Shown piece after piece: positions 46,935-55,879 of a stretch of DNA of 64,000 nt. Position numbers and translations under genes: made by a program. How positions within the stretch are numbered: the stretch's first letter is position 1; each line of letters begins with the position of its first letter. The DNA is from Achromobacter insolitus (GTDB lineage Bacteria > Pseudomonadota > Gammaproteobacteria > Burkholderiales > Burkholderiaceae_B), in the NCBI RefSeq assembly GCF_002209555.1, contig NZ_NJIF01000015.1, positions 35,270 through 99,269 on the forward strand, given 5' to 3'. Below the pieces are notes generated by a model. That model was given only the letters and a program-made list of their open reading frames with translations, was not told the DNA's origin and ran no database searches.

Positions 46935-46962
46935 CGACAACGACAACGACAACGACAACGAC
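46935..46962 (+). repeat. Hexanucleotide tandem repeat (CGACAA)
   Basis: Four full copies of CGACAA and a partial fifth stand between the dehydrogenase stop and the ribosome site (AGGAG) of the Bug receptor gene. It does not change a reading frame there, but copy number would change the leader length. Confidence 0.9.
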
Positions 46963-46980
46963 ATTCCACAGGAGACAACG

Positions 46981-47946
46981 ATGAAACGATCCGCCGCCGC
47001 GCTTGCGCTGGCGCTCGGGCTGGGCGCGCCGCCGCTGCCCGCTGGCGCCGCGAGCTACCCCGACCATCCCATCCGCATGGTCGTGCCCTTCCCTCCGGGC
47101 AGCATCACCGACGTGGTGGCTCGCAGCCTGGGCAAAGCCATGGCCGAGGACCTGGGCCAGCCCATGGTGGTGGAAAACAAGCCCGGCGCCAACGGCATCA
47201 TCGGCACACACGATGTGGCCCGCGCCAAGGCCGACGGCTACACGCTGGTGGTCGTGGGCGTCTCCACGGCGGCCAGCGGCGTCAGCCTGTTCAAGGACTT
47301 GCCCTACAACCCCGCCACCGATCTCACTCCCATCGGCGCGGTCGCCGAAACGCCCTACCTGCTGGTGGGTTCGCCCCGCATGCCCGGCACCAAGGTATCG
47401 GATCTGTTTGCCTATGGCGCCCAGCATCCGGGCAAGCTGACCTATGCCTACGGCTCGGGCAGCGCGCAGGTGTTCGGCGCCAAGCTGGCGGCCATGGGCA
47501 AGATCAACGTCACGCCGGTCCCCTACCGCGGCGGTCCGCAGGCGCTCACCGACGTCATCGGCGGCACCGTCGACCTCACCTTCACCGACCTGGCCAACGG
47601 CCTGCAGCAGGCGCGCGCCGGCAAGGTCAAGACCTACGGCGTCAGCACCCCGGAACGCTTTCCGTTGGCCCCGGACATCCCCACGCTCAACGAGACCGGC
47701 GCGCCCGGCTTCGACTTGACGGTGTGGTTCGGCCTGATGGGCCCGGCCGCGCTGCCCGCGCCCGTGGTCGAGCGCCTGTCGCAATCGCTGGGCAAGGCCT
47801 TGGCCAGCGAGGAACTCAGGCAGACGTATGCCCGCCAGGGCCTCACCGTCAAACAGCAGACCCCGGCTGAATTCGGCGGTTTCGTACGCGCCGAGATCGA
47901 CAAATGGGCGGCCATCGTCAAGGAAACCGGCATTCCGCCGCAATGA
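46981..47946 (+). CDS. Tripartite tricarboxylate (Bug-type) substrate-binding protein
   Basis: A 321-residue periplasmic receptor with a signal peptide (LALALGLGAPPLPAGA) and the TTT family pattern YPDHPIRMVVPFPPGSITDVVAR, ENKPGANGIIGTHDVA and PYRGGPQALTDVIGG. Bug receptors are greatly expanded in Bordetella and Achromobacter and bind carboxylates such as citrate, nicotinate or amino acids. No TctA/TctB membrane genes are next to it. Its ligand is probably linked to the upstream dehydrogenase. Confidence 0.93.
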   Translation: MKRSAAALALALGLGAPPLPAGAASYPDHPIRMVVPFPPGSITDVVARSLGKAMAEDLGQPMVVENKPGANGIIGTHDVARAKADGYTLVVVGVSTAASGVSLFKDLPYNPATDLTPIGAVAETPYLLVGSPRMPGTKVSDLFAYGAQHPGKLTYAYGSGSAQVFGAKLAAMGKINVTPVPYRGGPQALTDVIGGTVDLTFTDLANGLQQARAGKVKTYGVSTPERFPLAPDIPTLNETGAPGFDLTVWFGLMGPAALPAPVVERLSQSLGKALASEELRQTYARQGLTVKQQTPAEFGGFVRAEIDKWAAIVKETGIPPQ

Positions 47947-47981
47947 CCTATCCCTTTCAACCGTTATCAGGAACTTCCCGC

Positions 47982-48563
47982 ATGTCGCTGATCGATATCC
48001 GCAAACGTTGCCTCATTGTCGAGACCACCTTCCACGAGAACGGTCCGGCGCCCGAACGGCCGTTGAAGCTGGCGGCCTCCTGCGCCGTCATTCGCAACCC
48101 CTATGCCGGCCGCTACGAGCCGGACCTCATGCCCTTCATGGCCGAACTGCGCACCCTGGGCACGCTGCTGGCGACCGAACTCGTCGACACGCTGGGCGGC
48201 AAGGAGAATATCGAGGTGTACAGCAAGGCCGCCATCGTCGGCCTGGACGGCGAAATGGAGCACGGCGCGGTCTGGCACGAGGCCGGCGGCTGGGCCATGC
48301 GCAGCGTGCTCGGCGAGCCGCGCGCCATGGTTCCCGCCGTCAAGGCCGTGGCGGTGGCTGGCTACCGCATGATGGTGCCGGTGCATTACATCCATGCTTC
48401 GTATGTGCGCAGCCACTTCAACAGCATCGAGATCGGCATCCAGGATGCGCCACGCTCCAATGAGATCCTGTTCGCGCTGGTCATGGGCACCGGCGGCCGC
48501 GTGCATTCGCGCCTGGGCGGCTTGACCAAGGAAGCGGTCACCGTGCACGACGGGCAGCGCTGA
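47982..48563 (+). CDS. Amino acid synthesis family protein (DUF1185)
   Basis: A 193-residue protein of the AA_synth/DUF1185 family: RKRCLIVETTFHENG near the start, CAVIRNPYAGRYEPDL, and VHYIHASYVRSHFNSIEIGIQDAPRSNEILFALVMGTGGRVHSRLGG. The family is linked to amino acid and peptide metabolism without a proven reaction. The ATG at 47982 gives the family N-terminus; longer frames overlap the Bug gene. Last gene of the dehydrogenase-Bug operon. Confidence 0.85.
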   Translation: MSLIDIRKRCLIVETTFHENGPAPERPLKLAASCAVIRNPYAGRYEPDLMPFMAELRTLGTLLATELVDTLGGKENIEVYSKAAIVGLDGEMEHGAVWHEAGGWAMRSVLGEPRAMVPAVKAVAVAGYRMMVPVHYIHASYVRSHFNSIEIGIQDAPRSNEILFALVMGTGGRVHSRLGGLTKEAVTVHDGQR

Positions 48564-48576
48564 GTCCGCGCCGCGC

Positions 48577-49266
48577 CTAGGCGCCCGGGATCGTCAGCGA
48601 CAGGCCGGCCCGGTCGGCCACGTTGCAGATGTGGGCGCGCATGGCCCGGCGCGCGGCTTCGGCGGAACCCGTGGCCAGCGCGTCGATGATGGCTGCATGC
48701 TCGCGTATCGGCTCACGCACGCGCGCGGGGTCTGCGAACGCCACCTGGCGGCTGCCGTCGACCACCTCGGCGATATTCTCGGCCAGGTCCAGCAACATGG
48801 GACTGCCGGCGATTTCGTACAGGCAGGCGTGGAAGGCGCGGTCCCCTTCCGACATCGCCACGAGGTCGCCGGCGTCAGCAGCCTGCTCCATGTGCGTAAT
48901 GGTGGCCCGCAGGCGGGCGAGCCCCGCCTGCGTGACAACGCCCGCCGCCAGGCCGGCGGCCAACTCCTCCAGCTGGTTGCGCACCAGGTAGACATCGCGC
49001 AAGGCATAGCGGCCCTGGAAGCGCCAGCGGCCGTAGGCGCTGCCCAGGCCTTTTTCCCCGGGCCGGGCGATGAACACGCCGCGGCCCGCTTCGCTGCGCA
49101 GCAAGCCCAGCCCTTCCAGCATGGTGATAGCCTCGCGCAATGAAGCGCGGCTCACGCCGAGCTCTTCGGCCAGCTGGCGTTGCCCAGGCAGCTTGCCGGC
49201 TTCCGCCCAGTCGCGCTGGCGGAGGCGGGCCTGCAACTGCTGGGCTATGTGTTCGACGGTGTTCAT
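48577..49266 (-). CDS. GntR-family regulator, FadR/FCD subfamily
   Basis: A 229-residue regulator with an N-terminal winged helix (KLPGQRQLAEELGVSRASLREAITMLEGLGLL) and a C-terminal FCD ligand domain (RDVYLVRNQLEELAAGLAAG; metal-binding residues in DRAFHACLYEIAGSP and REHAAIIDAL). It is divergent from the amidase gene. An AACTGGTC-type operator in the shared promoter recurs before the ABC transporter, so it probably controls both. Confidence 0.92.
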   Translation of the reverse strand: MNTVEHIAQQLQARLRQRDWAEAGKLPGQRQLAEELGVSRASLREAITMLEGLGLLRSEAGRGVFIARPGEKGLGSAYGRWRFQGRYALRDVYLVRNQLEELAAGLAAGVVTQAGLARLRATITHMEQAADAGDLVAMSEGDRAFHACLYEIAGSPMLLDLAENIAEVVDGSRQVAFADPARVREPIREHAAIIDALATGSAEAARRAMRAHICNVADRAGLSLTIPGA

Positions 49267-49349
49267 CGCGGAATTCTCAAGGCATGGGCGCGCGGCGGCC
49301 GCCCCGGTTGGCGTTGACAGCCATATACTGCCTGGGCATTATGACATTC

Positions 49350-49366
49350 AACTGGTCTGACCGGTT
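49350..49366. promoter_or_regulatory. GntR operator, copy 1 (gntR/amidase promoter)
   Basis: AACTGGTCTGACCGGTT, a 17-bp palindrome with one mismatched pair, fits the FadR-subfamily TGGTC-N-GACCA form. It lies 84 bases from the regulator start and 74 from the amidase start. Confidence 0.8.
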
Positions 49367-49439
49367 AGGATAACGCCGTACTGCAAAGCGCCCCGGCACG
49401 CCCGCGGCCCCACGCCCTTTCTTGCTCAAATCGCCGCTC

Positions 49440-51011
49440 ATGACCGATCTCTACGACCGATTTGCCCGCGCCGTCGACGCCATGGCCCGACTGGCCGACT
49501 ACCCCTATTCCGAACGCCGCCAGGCCTGGCTCGACCGCCTGCGCGTCAACCTGCCCGAACTGGCCGTGCTGGACACGCTTGCGCCGGACACGGAGCTGGG
49601 CTATCTGGCGCCGCCGCCGGCCGCGCCGGCCGAACGATTGCCCGCGGCCCAGGCCGGCCGGGGTGTCGCCGTATCGCGGCATGCGCGCGGCATCGCCGCC
49701 ATCGCGCGCGAATGCCGCGAGGACCCGACGCGCGGGGCCGATGCCGCCAAGGCCGCGCTGGCAGCGGCGCGCCAGCAGGCCGGCCTGAACGCCTTCATCA
49801 GCCTGTCCGACACGCCGGCGCTGGACGGCGCCGCCGCAGCCGCCGCGCGCAAGCTGCGCGAAGGCGCGGCCATGCCGTTGATGGGCGTGCCAATCGCCGT
49901 CAAGGACCTGATGCAGGTCGCGGGCTTTCCCCAGACCAACGGCAGCGGCGGACTGAAGCCGCCGCCTGCCCTGCGCGATGCGCTGGCGGTGGCACGGCTG
50001 CGCGAGGCCGGCGCCCTGGTTGTGGGCACCGCCAATCTGCATGAACTGGCCTACGGGATCACCAGCGAAAACCCCCACTACGGCTGGGTGGGCAACCCGC
50101 GCGAGCCGGGCTACACCGCCGGCGGTTCCAGCGGCGGCTCGGCCGCGGCGGTGGCTGCCGGCATCGTACGCCTGGCAGTGGGCACCGACACCGCCGGCTC
50201 CATCCGCATACCCGCCGCCTGCTGCGGCGTGGTGGGCTTCAAGCCCACCTTCGACGCCATTCCGCGCGACGGCGCCCAGGCGCTGGGCGCGAGCCTGGAC
50301 CACCTGGGGCCCATCGCCGCCAGCGTGGCGGACGCCGCCCTGGCCTATTCCATCATGTCGGGCCAGGCCGAACGAACCGTCAGCGCCGGCGCGCTCACGG
50401 GCCTGCGCGTGGGCGTGCCGCGCAATTATTTCTACGACCCGCTGGCGGAAGACGTGGCGCAGGCGGTCAACCGCGCACTGGCCCTGATGCAGGCCGACGG
50501 CGCCACGCTGGTCCCCCTAGACCTGCCCGGCGTCGAACACAGCGCGGCGCTACAGTTCGCCACTCTCTGCAGCGAAGCCACTGACCTGCACTGGCGCCGG
50601 TTGGTCGACCAACCCGAGACCCTGGGCGACGACGTGCGCGTGCGCCTTGAAATCGGCCAGTTCTTCCCGGCCGCCTGGTACGCGCGGGCGCAACGCGGCC
50701 GCGCCGCGCTGGCGCGCATGTTCGACCAGGCGATGCAGTCGGTGGATGTGCTGGTCACCCCCACGCTGCGCATCGAACCGCCGCGCTCTGGCGCGGGCGC
50801 GGTGTCCCTGGCCGGCCGCGAAGTGCCGCTGCACACGGCCGTCACCGGGCTGACCATGCCCTTCAACCTCACCGGCATGCCTGCGTTGACGCTGCCTTGC
50901 GGCAATGGCCGCAATGGCCTGCCGCTGGGCCTGCAGATCGCTGGCGCGCGCGGCGCCGACTGGCGCGTGCTGAACACGGCCGCCCGCATGGAGAATCTGC
51001 TGGCCGCGTAA
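49440..51011 (+). CDS. Amidase (amidase signature family)
   Basis: A 523-residue amidase. The catalytic lysine is in PIAVKDLMQVAG, the cis-serine in TAGGSSGGSAAAVAAG and the nucleophile serine in GTDTAGSIRIPAACCG. The family hydrolyses amides to carboxylates and ammonia. About 100 N-terminal residues precede the core, as in amidases of allophanate- or AtzF-like type. The start is uncertain: the ATG at 49440 lacks a clear ribosome site. The neighbouring ABC transporter and ureidoglycolate lyase suggest a urea- or ureide-related nitrogen source. Confidence 0.88.
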   Translation: MTDLYDRFARAVDAMARLADYPYSERRQAWLDRLRVNLPELAVLDTLAPDTELGYLAPPPAAPAERLPAAQAGRGVAVSRHARGIAAIARECREDPTRGADAAKAALAAARQQAGLNAFISLSDTPALDGAAAAAARKLREGAAMPLMGVPIAVKDLMQVAGFPQTNGSGGLKPPPALRDALAVARLREAGALVVGTANLHELAYGITSENPHYGWVGNPREPGYTAGGSSGGSAAAVAAGIVRLAVGTDTAGSIRIPAACCGVVGFKPTFDAIPRDGAQALGASLDHLGPIAASVADAALAYSIMSGQAERTVSAGALTGLRVGVPRNYFYDPLAEDVAQAVNRALALMQADGATLVPLDLPGVEHSAALQFATLCSEATDLHWRRLVDQPETLGDDVRVRLEIGQFFPAAWYARAQRGRAALARMFDQAMQSVDVLVTPTLRIEPPRSGAGAVSLAGREVPLHTAVTGLTMPFNLTGMPALTLPCGNGRNGLPLGLQIAGARGADWRVLNTAARMENLLAA

Positions 51012-51073
51012 GGCCTTGCGGCCCGGGCCAGCTCTTGCGGGCACGGGCCTGGGCTTGCATGCTGGAAACCCCT

Positions 51074-51090
51074 AACTGGTCAGACCGGTA
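51074..51090. promoter_or_regulatory. GntR operator, copy 2 (ABC transporter promoter)
   Basis: AACTGGTCAGACCGGTA differs from copy 1 only at the central base and the last base. It lies 95 bases upstream of the binding protein start codon at 51186. Confidence 0.8.
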
Positions 51091-51185
51091 CTACAGGATT
51101 ACAAACAAGCAGACTTCCCGCCCGCCGACGCTTCGCCCGCGCGAGTGGCGGCATCGCCGCAGATCCTTTCCAAAAGGAAACCACG

Positions 51186-52394
51186 ATGAAACTGCTCCGC
51201 TTAGCCGCAGCCGTATCCGCGGTCGTTCTTGCCTCTGCCGCTCATGGCGCCGATCCTGTCGTCATCGGTGTCAGCATCGCGCAATCTCCGCCCGGCTCGG
51301 TGGTGCAAGGCACCCAGGTGAAAGACGGGGTGGAAATCATCGCCAAGATGATCAACGACAAGGGCGGCGTGCTGGGCCGGCCGCTGAAGATCGTCTATGA
51401 AGACAACCAGGGCATTCCGGAAAAGGGCCGCGCGGCAGCCGAGAAATTGATCTCGCGCGACAAGGTCGTGGCCGTGACGGGTGGACACCAGAGCTCGGTC
51501 TGCCTGGCAGAGATCGAAGTCGCGCACCGCTACAAGGTGCCCTACGTCAACACCAATTGCTGGTCGGACGATGTGCGCGCCAAGGGCTATCCGGAAGTCT
51601 TCAATCCGGCCAACTACAACACCCGCGTCTCCAGCGCCATGGCTGACACCATCGCCGCGCTGAAGGTCAAAAGCGTGGTGGCCTTTGCCGAGAACACCGA
51701 CTACGGCATCGGCCAGGCCAAGCTGCTGGGCGAATTCCTGAAGAAGGCCGCGCCGCAGACCCAATATAAATACGTGGCGCTGGACCGGGCCGGCAAGGAT
51801 TTCACGCCGGCCGTGCTCCCCTTGCGCGGCAGTCCGCCGGATCTGGTGGTCAACATCATGTTGCCGCCGGCGGCCTACATCCTGATGAATCAGCTGTATG
51901 AACAGGGCGTGGCGCCCAGCGCCAAGACCTGGTTCTACGACGGCGCCGGCATCGCCGACTATCCCGACTTCTGGAAGAACGTGAAGGAAGCTGGCAAGTA
52001 CATGCTGGCCTTCGGCCTGTATCACCCGCAGATGCCCATGCCGCAACTCGGCATGGACGTGGCCGCCACCTACCAGAAGCAGGCCAAGACCGAGCCCAAC
52101 CGCCTGATCTTCCAGGCTGCGGATTCGGTGCTGCTGATTGCGCGCGCCATCGAAGAGGCCAAGTCCACCGACAGCGCCGCCATCATCAAAGCGCTGCAGG
52201 GCATGCAGTTCGAAGGCGTGCGCGGCAAGTTCGGCTTTTCTCAACAGCCGGGCTACACCTACCAGCAGTGGGTCGACATTCCCTATGTCACTTACCAGTT
52301 GACCGAAGTGGACCAGCCTCTGAGCAAGACCACGCTGATTCAGGCTAGCGGACAGCCGCTGCAGGTCGACAAACTCGTCAAGCCTGCCAAGTAA
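51186..52394 (+). CDS. Branched-chain-type ABC transporter substrate-binding protein
   Basis: A 402-residue periplasmic protein of the LivK/HAAT family with a signal peptide (AAAVSAVVLASAAHGA) and typical segments: VIGVSIAQSPPGSVVQGTQVKDGVEIIAKMINDKGGVLGRPLKIVYEDNQGIPEKG and VAVTGGHQSSVCLAEIEVAHRYKVPYVN. These bind amino acids, amides, urea or aromatic acids. The operon order SBP-permease-permease-ATPase-ATPase is standard. Ligand unknown; the amidase and AllA neighbours favour an amide or ureide. Confidence 0.92.
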   Translation: MKLLRLAAAVSAVVLASAAHGADPVVIGVSIAQSPPGSVVQGTQVKDGVEIIAKMINDKGGVLGRPLKIVYEDNQGIPEKGRAAAEKLISRDKVVAVTGGHQSSVCLAEIEVAHRYKVPYVNTNCWSDDVRAKGYPEVFNPANYNTRVSSAMADTIAALKVKSVVAFAENTDYGIGQAKLLGEFLKKAAPQTQYKYVALDRAGKDFTPAVLPLRGSPPDLVVNIMLPPAAYILMNQLYEQGVAPSAKTWFYDGAGIADYPDFWKNVKEAGKYMLAFGLYHPQMPMPQLGMDVAATYQKQAKTEPNRLIFQAADSVLLIARAIEEAKSTDSAAIIKALQGMQFEGVRGKFGFSQQPGYTYQQWVDIPYVTYQLTEVDQPLSKTTLIQASGQPLQVDKLVKPAK

Positions 52395-52460
52395 CGGTGC
52401 CCCCACGCCGCGCCTTCGGCTTGCAGCCCCCCGAGGGGGCGCTTTTCGCCTTGGGGTGGC
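52395..52460 (+). terminator. Nested hairpin after the binding protein gene
   Basis: GCCCCC (52426-52431) and GGGGGC (52435-52440) form a tight stem followed by GCTTTT. Outer sequence around ACGCCGCGCC and GGCGCGGCGG can pair as well. This layout resembles attenuating hairpins that keep binding protein mRNA more abundant than permease mRNA. Confidence 0.7.
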
Positions 52461-52541
52461 GCGGCGGCAAAAAGGACCGGATCGCCTCCACAGCATGACC
52501 GCAACACGCCGGGGCCTGGCCCCGGCGCCAGGGAGAATCGA

Positions 52542-53432
52542 GTGCTGGCATTGGACTTGTTCGTCAATGGCCTGATCATCGGCCTGTACTACGCGCTGAT
52601 GGCGGTCGGCTTGACCATGATCTTCGGCATCCTGAAGGTCGTGAACTTTGCCCACGGCGAGTTCTACATGATCGGGGCCTACACATACACCTTGGTCTCG
52701 CTGGCCCTGGGCGTGCCGCCGTGGCTGGCGCTGCCGGTGGCTGCGGCGGCCGGGGCGCTCCTGGGCTGGGCCACGGAACGCTGGCTGATGCGCCCGCTGT
52801 ATGCGGGCTATGGTTCCTGGGGCCTGATGAAGGATGAATACGCGGTGGTGGTCACTTTCGGCCTGTCGCTGCTGCTTATCAACCTGGTCGACAAGGTCGT
52901 GGGCCCCTACCCCATGCGCGGCCCGGCGCTCTCGGACGTGACGCGCATGGCCGTCGGTCCCTTCATGATGAGCGGCCAGAAGCTGATCACCGCCGGCCTG
53001 TCCATCGTGCTGCTGGTGGCGCTGGCGCTCTTCATCAAGCGTTCGCTGTGGGGACGGCAGGTGCAGGCGGTGGCGCAGAACCGGCTGGGCGCATCCATCG
53101 CCGGCATCGACACGGCGCGCGCCAGCAGCATCATCTTCATGGCTTCCGGCGTGCTGGCGGCGCTGGCCGGCGCGCTGCTCGCGCCAGTCATCAACCCCGC
53201 GCCAGACGTGGGCGCGTTTCCGGCGATCAAATCCTATGTGATCGTCGTCATCGGAGGCATGGGCTCGATCCCGGGCAGTATCGTGGCCGCGCTTGCGCTG
53301 GGCGTGCTGGAGAGCTTCGGCGCGGTCTACCTGTCGTATGACTACCGCGACACCTTCGGGTTGGCGCTCCTGATCCTGATCCTGCTGTTCCGGCCCAAGG
53401 GCCTGTTCGGCGAACGCGCGCGGGAGGTCTGA
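52542..53432 (+). CDS. Branched-chain-type ABC transporter permease (LivH family)
   Basis: A 296-residue membrane permease with about eight helices and the LivH segments GLYYALMAVGLTMIFGILKVVNFAHGEFYMIGAY and VQAVAQNRLGASIAGI. It starts at GTG (52542) with GGAG seven bases upstream. Second gene of the transporter operon, after the hairpin. Confidence 0.92.
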   Translation: MLALDLFVNGLIIGLYYALMAVGLTMIFGILKVVNFAHGEFYMIGAYTYTLVSLALGVPPWLALPVAAAAGALLGWATERWLMRPLYAGYGSWGLMKDEYAVVVTFGLSLLLINLVDKVVGPYPMRGPALSDVTRMAVGPFMMSGQKLITAGLSIVLLVALALFIKRSLWGRQVQAVAQNRLGASIAGIDTARASSIIFMASGVLAALAGALLAPVINPAPDVGAFPAIKSYVIVVIGGMGSIPGSIVAALALGVLESFGAVYLSYDYRDTFGLALLILILLFRPKGLFGERAREV

Positions 53433-53434
53433 CC

Positions 53435-54415
53435 ATGGAACCGCTAGCCCATCCCAATCTGCTCGCCAACAAGCTGACCCAGGAAATGCGGTTGTCGCTT
53501 GTGTTCCTGGCCGTGCTGGCGCTACTGCCCCTGGGCGTGTCCTCGCCGTACTGGCTGGGCGTGCTGATCGTCAGCATGTACTTCGCGATGCTGGCCTGCG
53601 GCTGGAACCTGCTGGCCGGCTACGCGGGGCAGTTCTCGCTGGCGCCGGCCGCCTTTGCCATGCTGGGCGGCTACACCACCGGCCTGCTTGCCTTCCATTG
53701 GGGCGTGCCCCTGTGGCTGGGGCTGCCGCTGTCGGCCGTGCTGCCGGGATTGGTCGGACTGGCACTGGGCCGCATCGTCCTGCGGCTGTCCGGCCCCTAT
53801 CTGGCGTTGACCACCCTGTCCTTCGCCGAGATCGTGCGCCTGGTGATCTACAACTCCATCGATTTCACTCGCGGCGACCAGGGCCTGCACGTGCCCGCGC
53901 TGCTGGAAAGCCGGGTGGGCAATTACTACCTGTTCCTGGCCGCGCTGGCGGCAATCACGCTGCTGATCTACCTGCTGCTGCGGGCGCGGCCTGGCCGTTT
54001 CCTGCAGGCCATCCGCGACGATGAGATCGGCGCCGCCAGCCGGGGCATCGACGTGGTGCGCTACAAGACGCTGGCCTTCCTGATCAGTTGCGCCATCTGC
54101 GGCTTCGCCGGCGGCCTGTACGGCACCTTCGCGCAACTGGTCAGCCCGGAACTGGGCATCGTGACGCAGACCGGCATGGTTATCGCCATGGTCGTGATAG
54201 GCGGCATGGGCACGCTGGTCGGACCGCTGCTGGGCGCGGTGCTGGTGTATGTCGCCTCCGAATTGCTGCGCGACGCGGGCAATATCCAGATGATCGTCTT
54301 CGCGCTGCTGGTAATCATCTTCGCGCGCTTCTTCCGCGAGGGGTTGTGGGGACTGGCGCGCCGCGCCGCCCTGCGCCGCTCGGCCGGCGCCAACGCCAGC
54401 GCCAGGGGGGCCTGA
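53435..54415 (+). CDS. Branched-chain-type ABC transporter permease (LivM family)
   Basis: A 326-residue permease with LivM features: LACGWNLLAGYAGQFSLAPAAFAMLGGYT and FLQAIRDDEIGAASRGIDVVRYKTLAFLISC. Starts two bases after the LivH-type gene and its stop overlaps the ATPase ATG. Confidence 0.92.
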   Translation: MEPLAHPNLLANKLTQEMRLSLVFLAVLALLPLGVSSPYWLGVLIVSMYFAMLACGWNLLAGYAGQFSLAPAAFAMLGGYTTGLLAFHWGVPLWLGLPLSAVLPGLVGLALGRIVLRLSGPYLALTTLSFAEIVRLVIYNSIDFTRGDQGLHVPALLESRVGNYYLFLAALAAITLLIYLLLRARPGRFLQAIRDDEIGAASRGIDVVRYKTLAFLISCAICGFAGGLYGTFAQLVSPELGIVTQTGMVIAMVVIGGMGTLVGPLLGAVLVYVASELLRDAGNIQMIVFALLVIIFARFFREGLWGLARRAALRRSAGANASARGA

Positions 54416-55152
54416 TGGCATTGCTGCAGATCTCCGGAATACAGAAACGCTTCGGCGGACTGCTCGCCGTGAACGGCGCGGGCATGGACGTCGCCGACGG
54501 CGAGCTGCTGGGGCTGATAGGCCCCAACGGCTCCGGCAAAACCACCCTGCTCAACGTCCTGTCCGGCCACCTCGCGGCGGACGCGGGCGAGGTGCGCCTG
54601 GATGGCCGCAGCGTCATGGGCCTGAACCCCACCCAGCTGACCCGGCTGGGTGTGCTGCGCATGTTCCAGATGACCCGCGTCTTTAACCGCGTCAGCGCCT
54701 ACGACAACCTGATCGTGTGCGGGCTGGCCATGGGCCTGGCGGAGGCAGCCGCCAGCCGGCGCGCGCTGGAACTGCTGAACGAATTGAAGCTTGCGCATGT
54801 CATGCACCTGGACGCCGGGCAATTGTCGGGCGGACAGAAAAAACTGCTGGAGTTCGGCGCCTGCTTCATGGTGCCGCCGCGCATCGCATTGCTGGACGAG
54901 CCTTTCGCCGCGGTCCACCCGGTCATGAAGGAAACCATGTCGGAATTCATCCGCCGCCGCAACCAGAGCGGCCAGGCGTTCATCCTGGTCAGCCATGACA
55001 TGCCGGTGGTGGTGGACCTGTGCCCGCGTTCGGTGTGCATGAACGCCGGCCGGGTGTTGGCCGATGGCCCGACGCAAGAGGTGCTGCGCGCGCCCGAGGT
55101 GATCGAGGCTTATCTTGGCGAAGAGGGACAAGAGGAGCAAAGCCATGCCTGA
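54415..55152 (+). CDS. ABC transporter ATP-binding protein (LivG family)
   Basis: A 245-residue ATPase. Walker A GPNGSGKTT, signature LSGGQKKLLEF, Walker B IALLDEPFAAVHP and H-loop SHDMP are in order. ATG at 54415 overlaps the LivM-type stop (TGATG). It overlaps the second ATPase gene by eight bases. Confidence 0.93.
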   Translation: MALLQISGIQKRFGGLLAVNGAGMDVADGELLGLIGPNGSGKTTLLNVLSGHLAADAGEVRLDGRSVMGLNPTQLTRLGVLRMFQMTRVFNRVSAYDNLIVCGLAMGLAEAAASRRALELLNELKLAHVMHLDAGQLSGGQKKLLEFGACFMVPPRIALLDEPFAAVHPVMKETMSEFIRRRNQSGQAFILVSHDMPVVVDLCPRSVCMNAGRVLADGPTQEVLRAPEVIEAYLGEEGQEEQSHA

Positions 55153-55879
55153 CTCGCTGCTGGCCATGGAAGGCGTCACCGCCGGCTACATGGGCGACAT
55201 CGACGTGCTGCGCAACGTCTCGCTCACGGTCCAGGCCGGTCGCATCAGCGGCCTGATCGGCCTGAACGGCGCGGGCAAGTCCACGTTGATGAAGGCGATC
55301 TGCGGCTTCCTGCGGCCGAAGTCCGGCCGCGTGACGCGTGCCGGGCGCGACATCTCGGGCCAACCGCCGCACCGCATGATCGACGACGGCCTTTGGTACA
55401 TTCCGCAGGAATCCAGTCTCTTTCCCTACCTCACGGTGGAGGAGAACCTGCGCCTGCCGCTGGAGGGCCGGCGCAAGCGCTACGGCGGCGTCCTGGAAGC
55501 GCGCTACTCGGATACGCTGGAGCGCTTTCCGGTGCTCAAGCAAAAGCTCAAGGACCAGGCCGGCAACCTGTCGGGCGGCCAGCAAAAGTCGCTGGAGTTC
55601 GCCAAGGCCTACATGGTGCAGCCGGAAGTCTGCCTGATCGACGAACCCAGCATCGGGCTGGCGCCGCGCGTGGCGGCCGAGGTGTTCCAGTGGATCCGCG
55701 CATTCGCCGACGCAGGCATGGGTATCCTGCTGGTGGACCACAACGTACGCCGGGTCGTGTCCATGTCCAACCACATCTACGTGCTGAGCCTGGGCGAAAT
55801 CACCGCCTCCGGCTCACCCGAGGACTTCGCCGGCGACCTGCACGAACAGGTGCGCGAATGGCTGGGGATCAACTTCTGA
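55145..55879 (+). CDS. ABC transporter ATP-binding protein (LivF family)
   Basis: A 244-residue ATPase. Walker A GLNGAGKST, signature LSGGQQKSLEFAKA, Walker B VCLIDEPSIGLAP. Its stop overlaps the ureidoglycolate lyase ATG, so the lyase is in the transporter operon. Confidence 0.93.
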   Translation: MPDSLLAMEGVTAGYMGDIDVLRNVSLTVQAGRISGLIGLNGAGKSTLMKAICGFLRPKSGRVTRAGRDISGQPPHRMIDDGLWYIPQESSLFPYLTVEENLRLPLEGRRKRYGGVLEARYSDTLERFPVLKQKLKDQAGNLSGGQQKSLEFAKAYMVQPEVCLIDEPSIGLAPRVAAEVFQWIRAFADAGMGILLVDHNVRRVVSMSNHIYVLSLGEITASGSPEDFAGDLHEQVREWLGINF

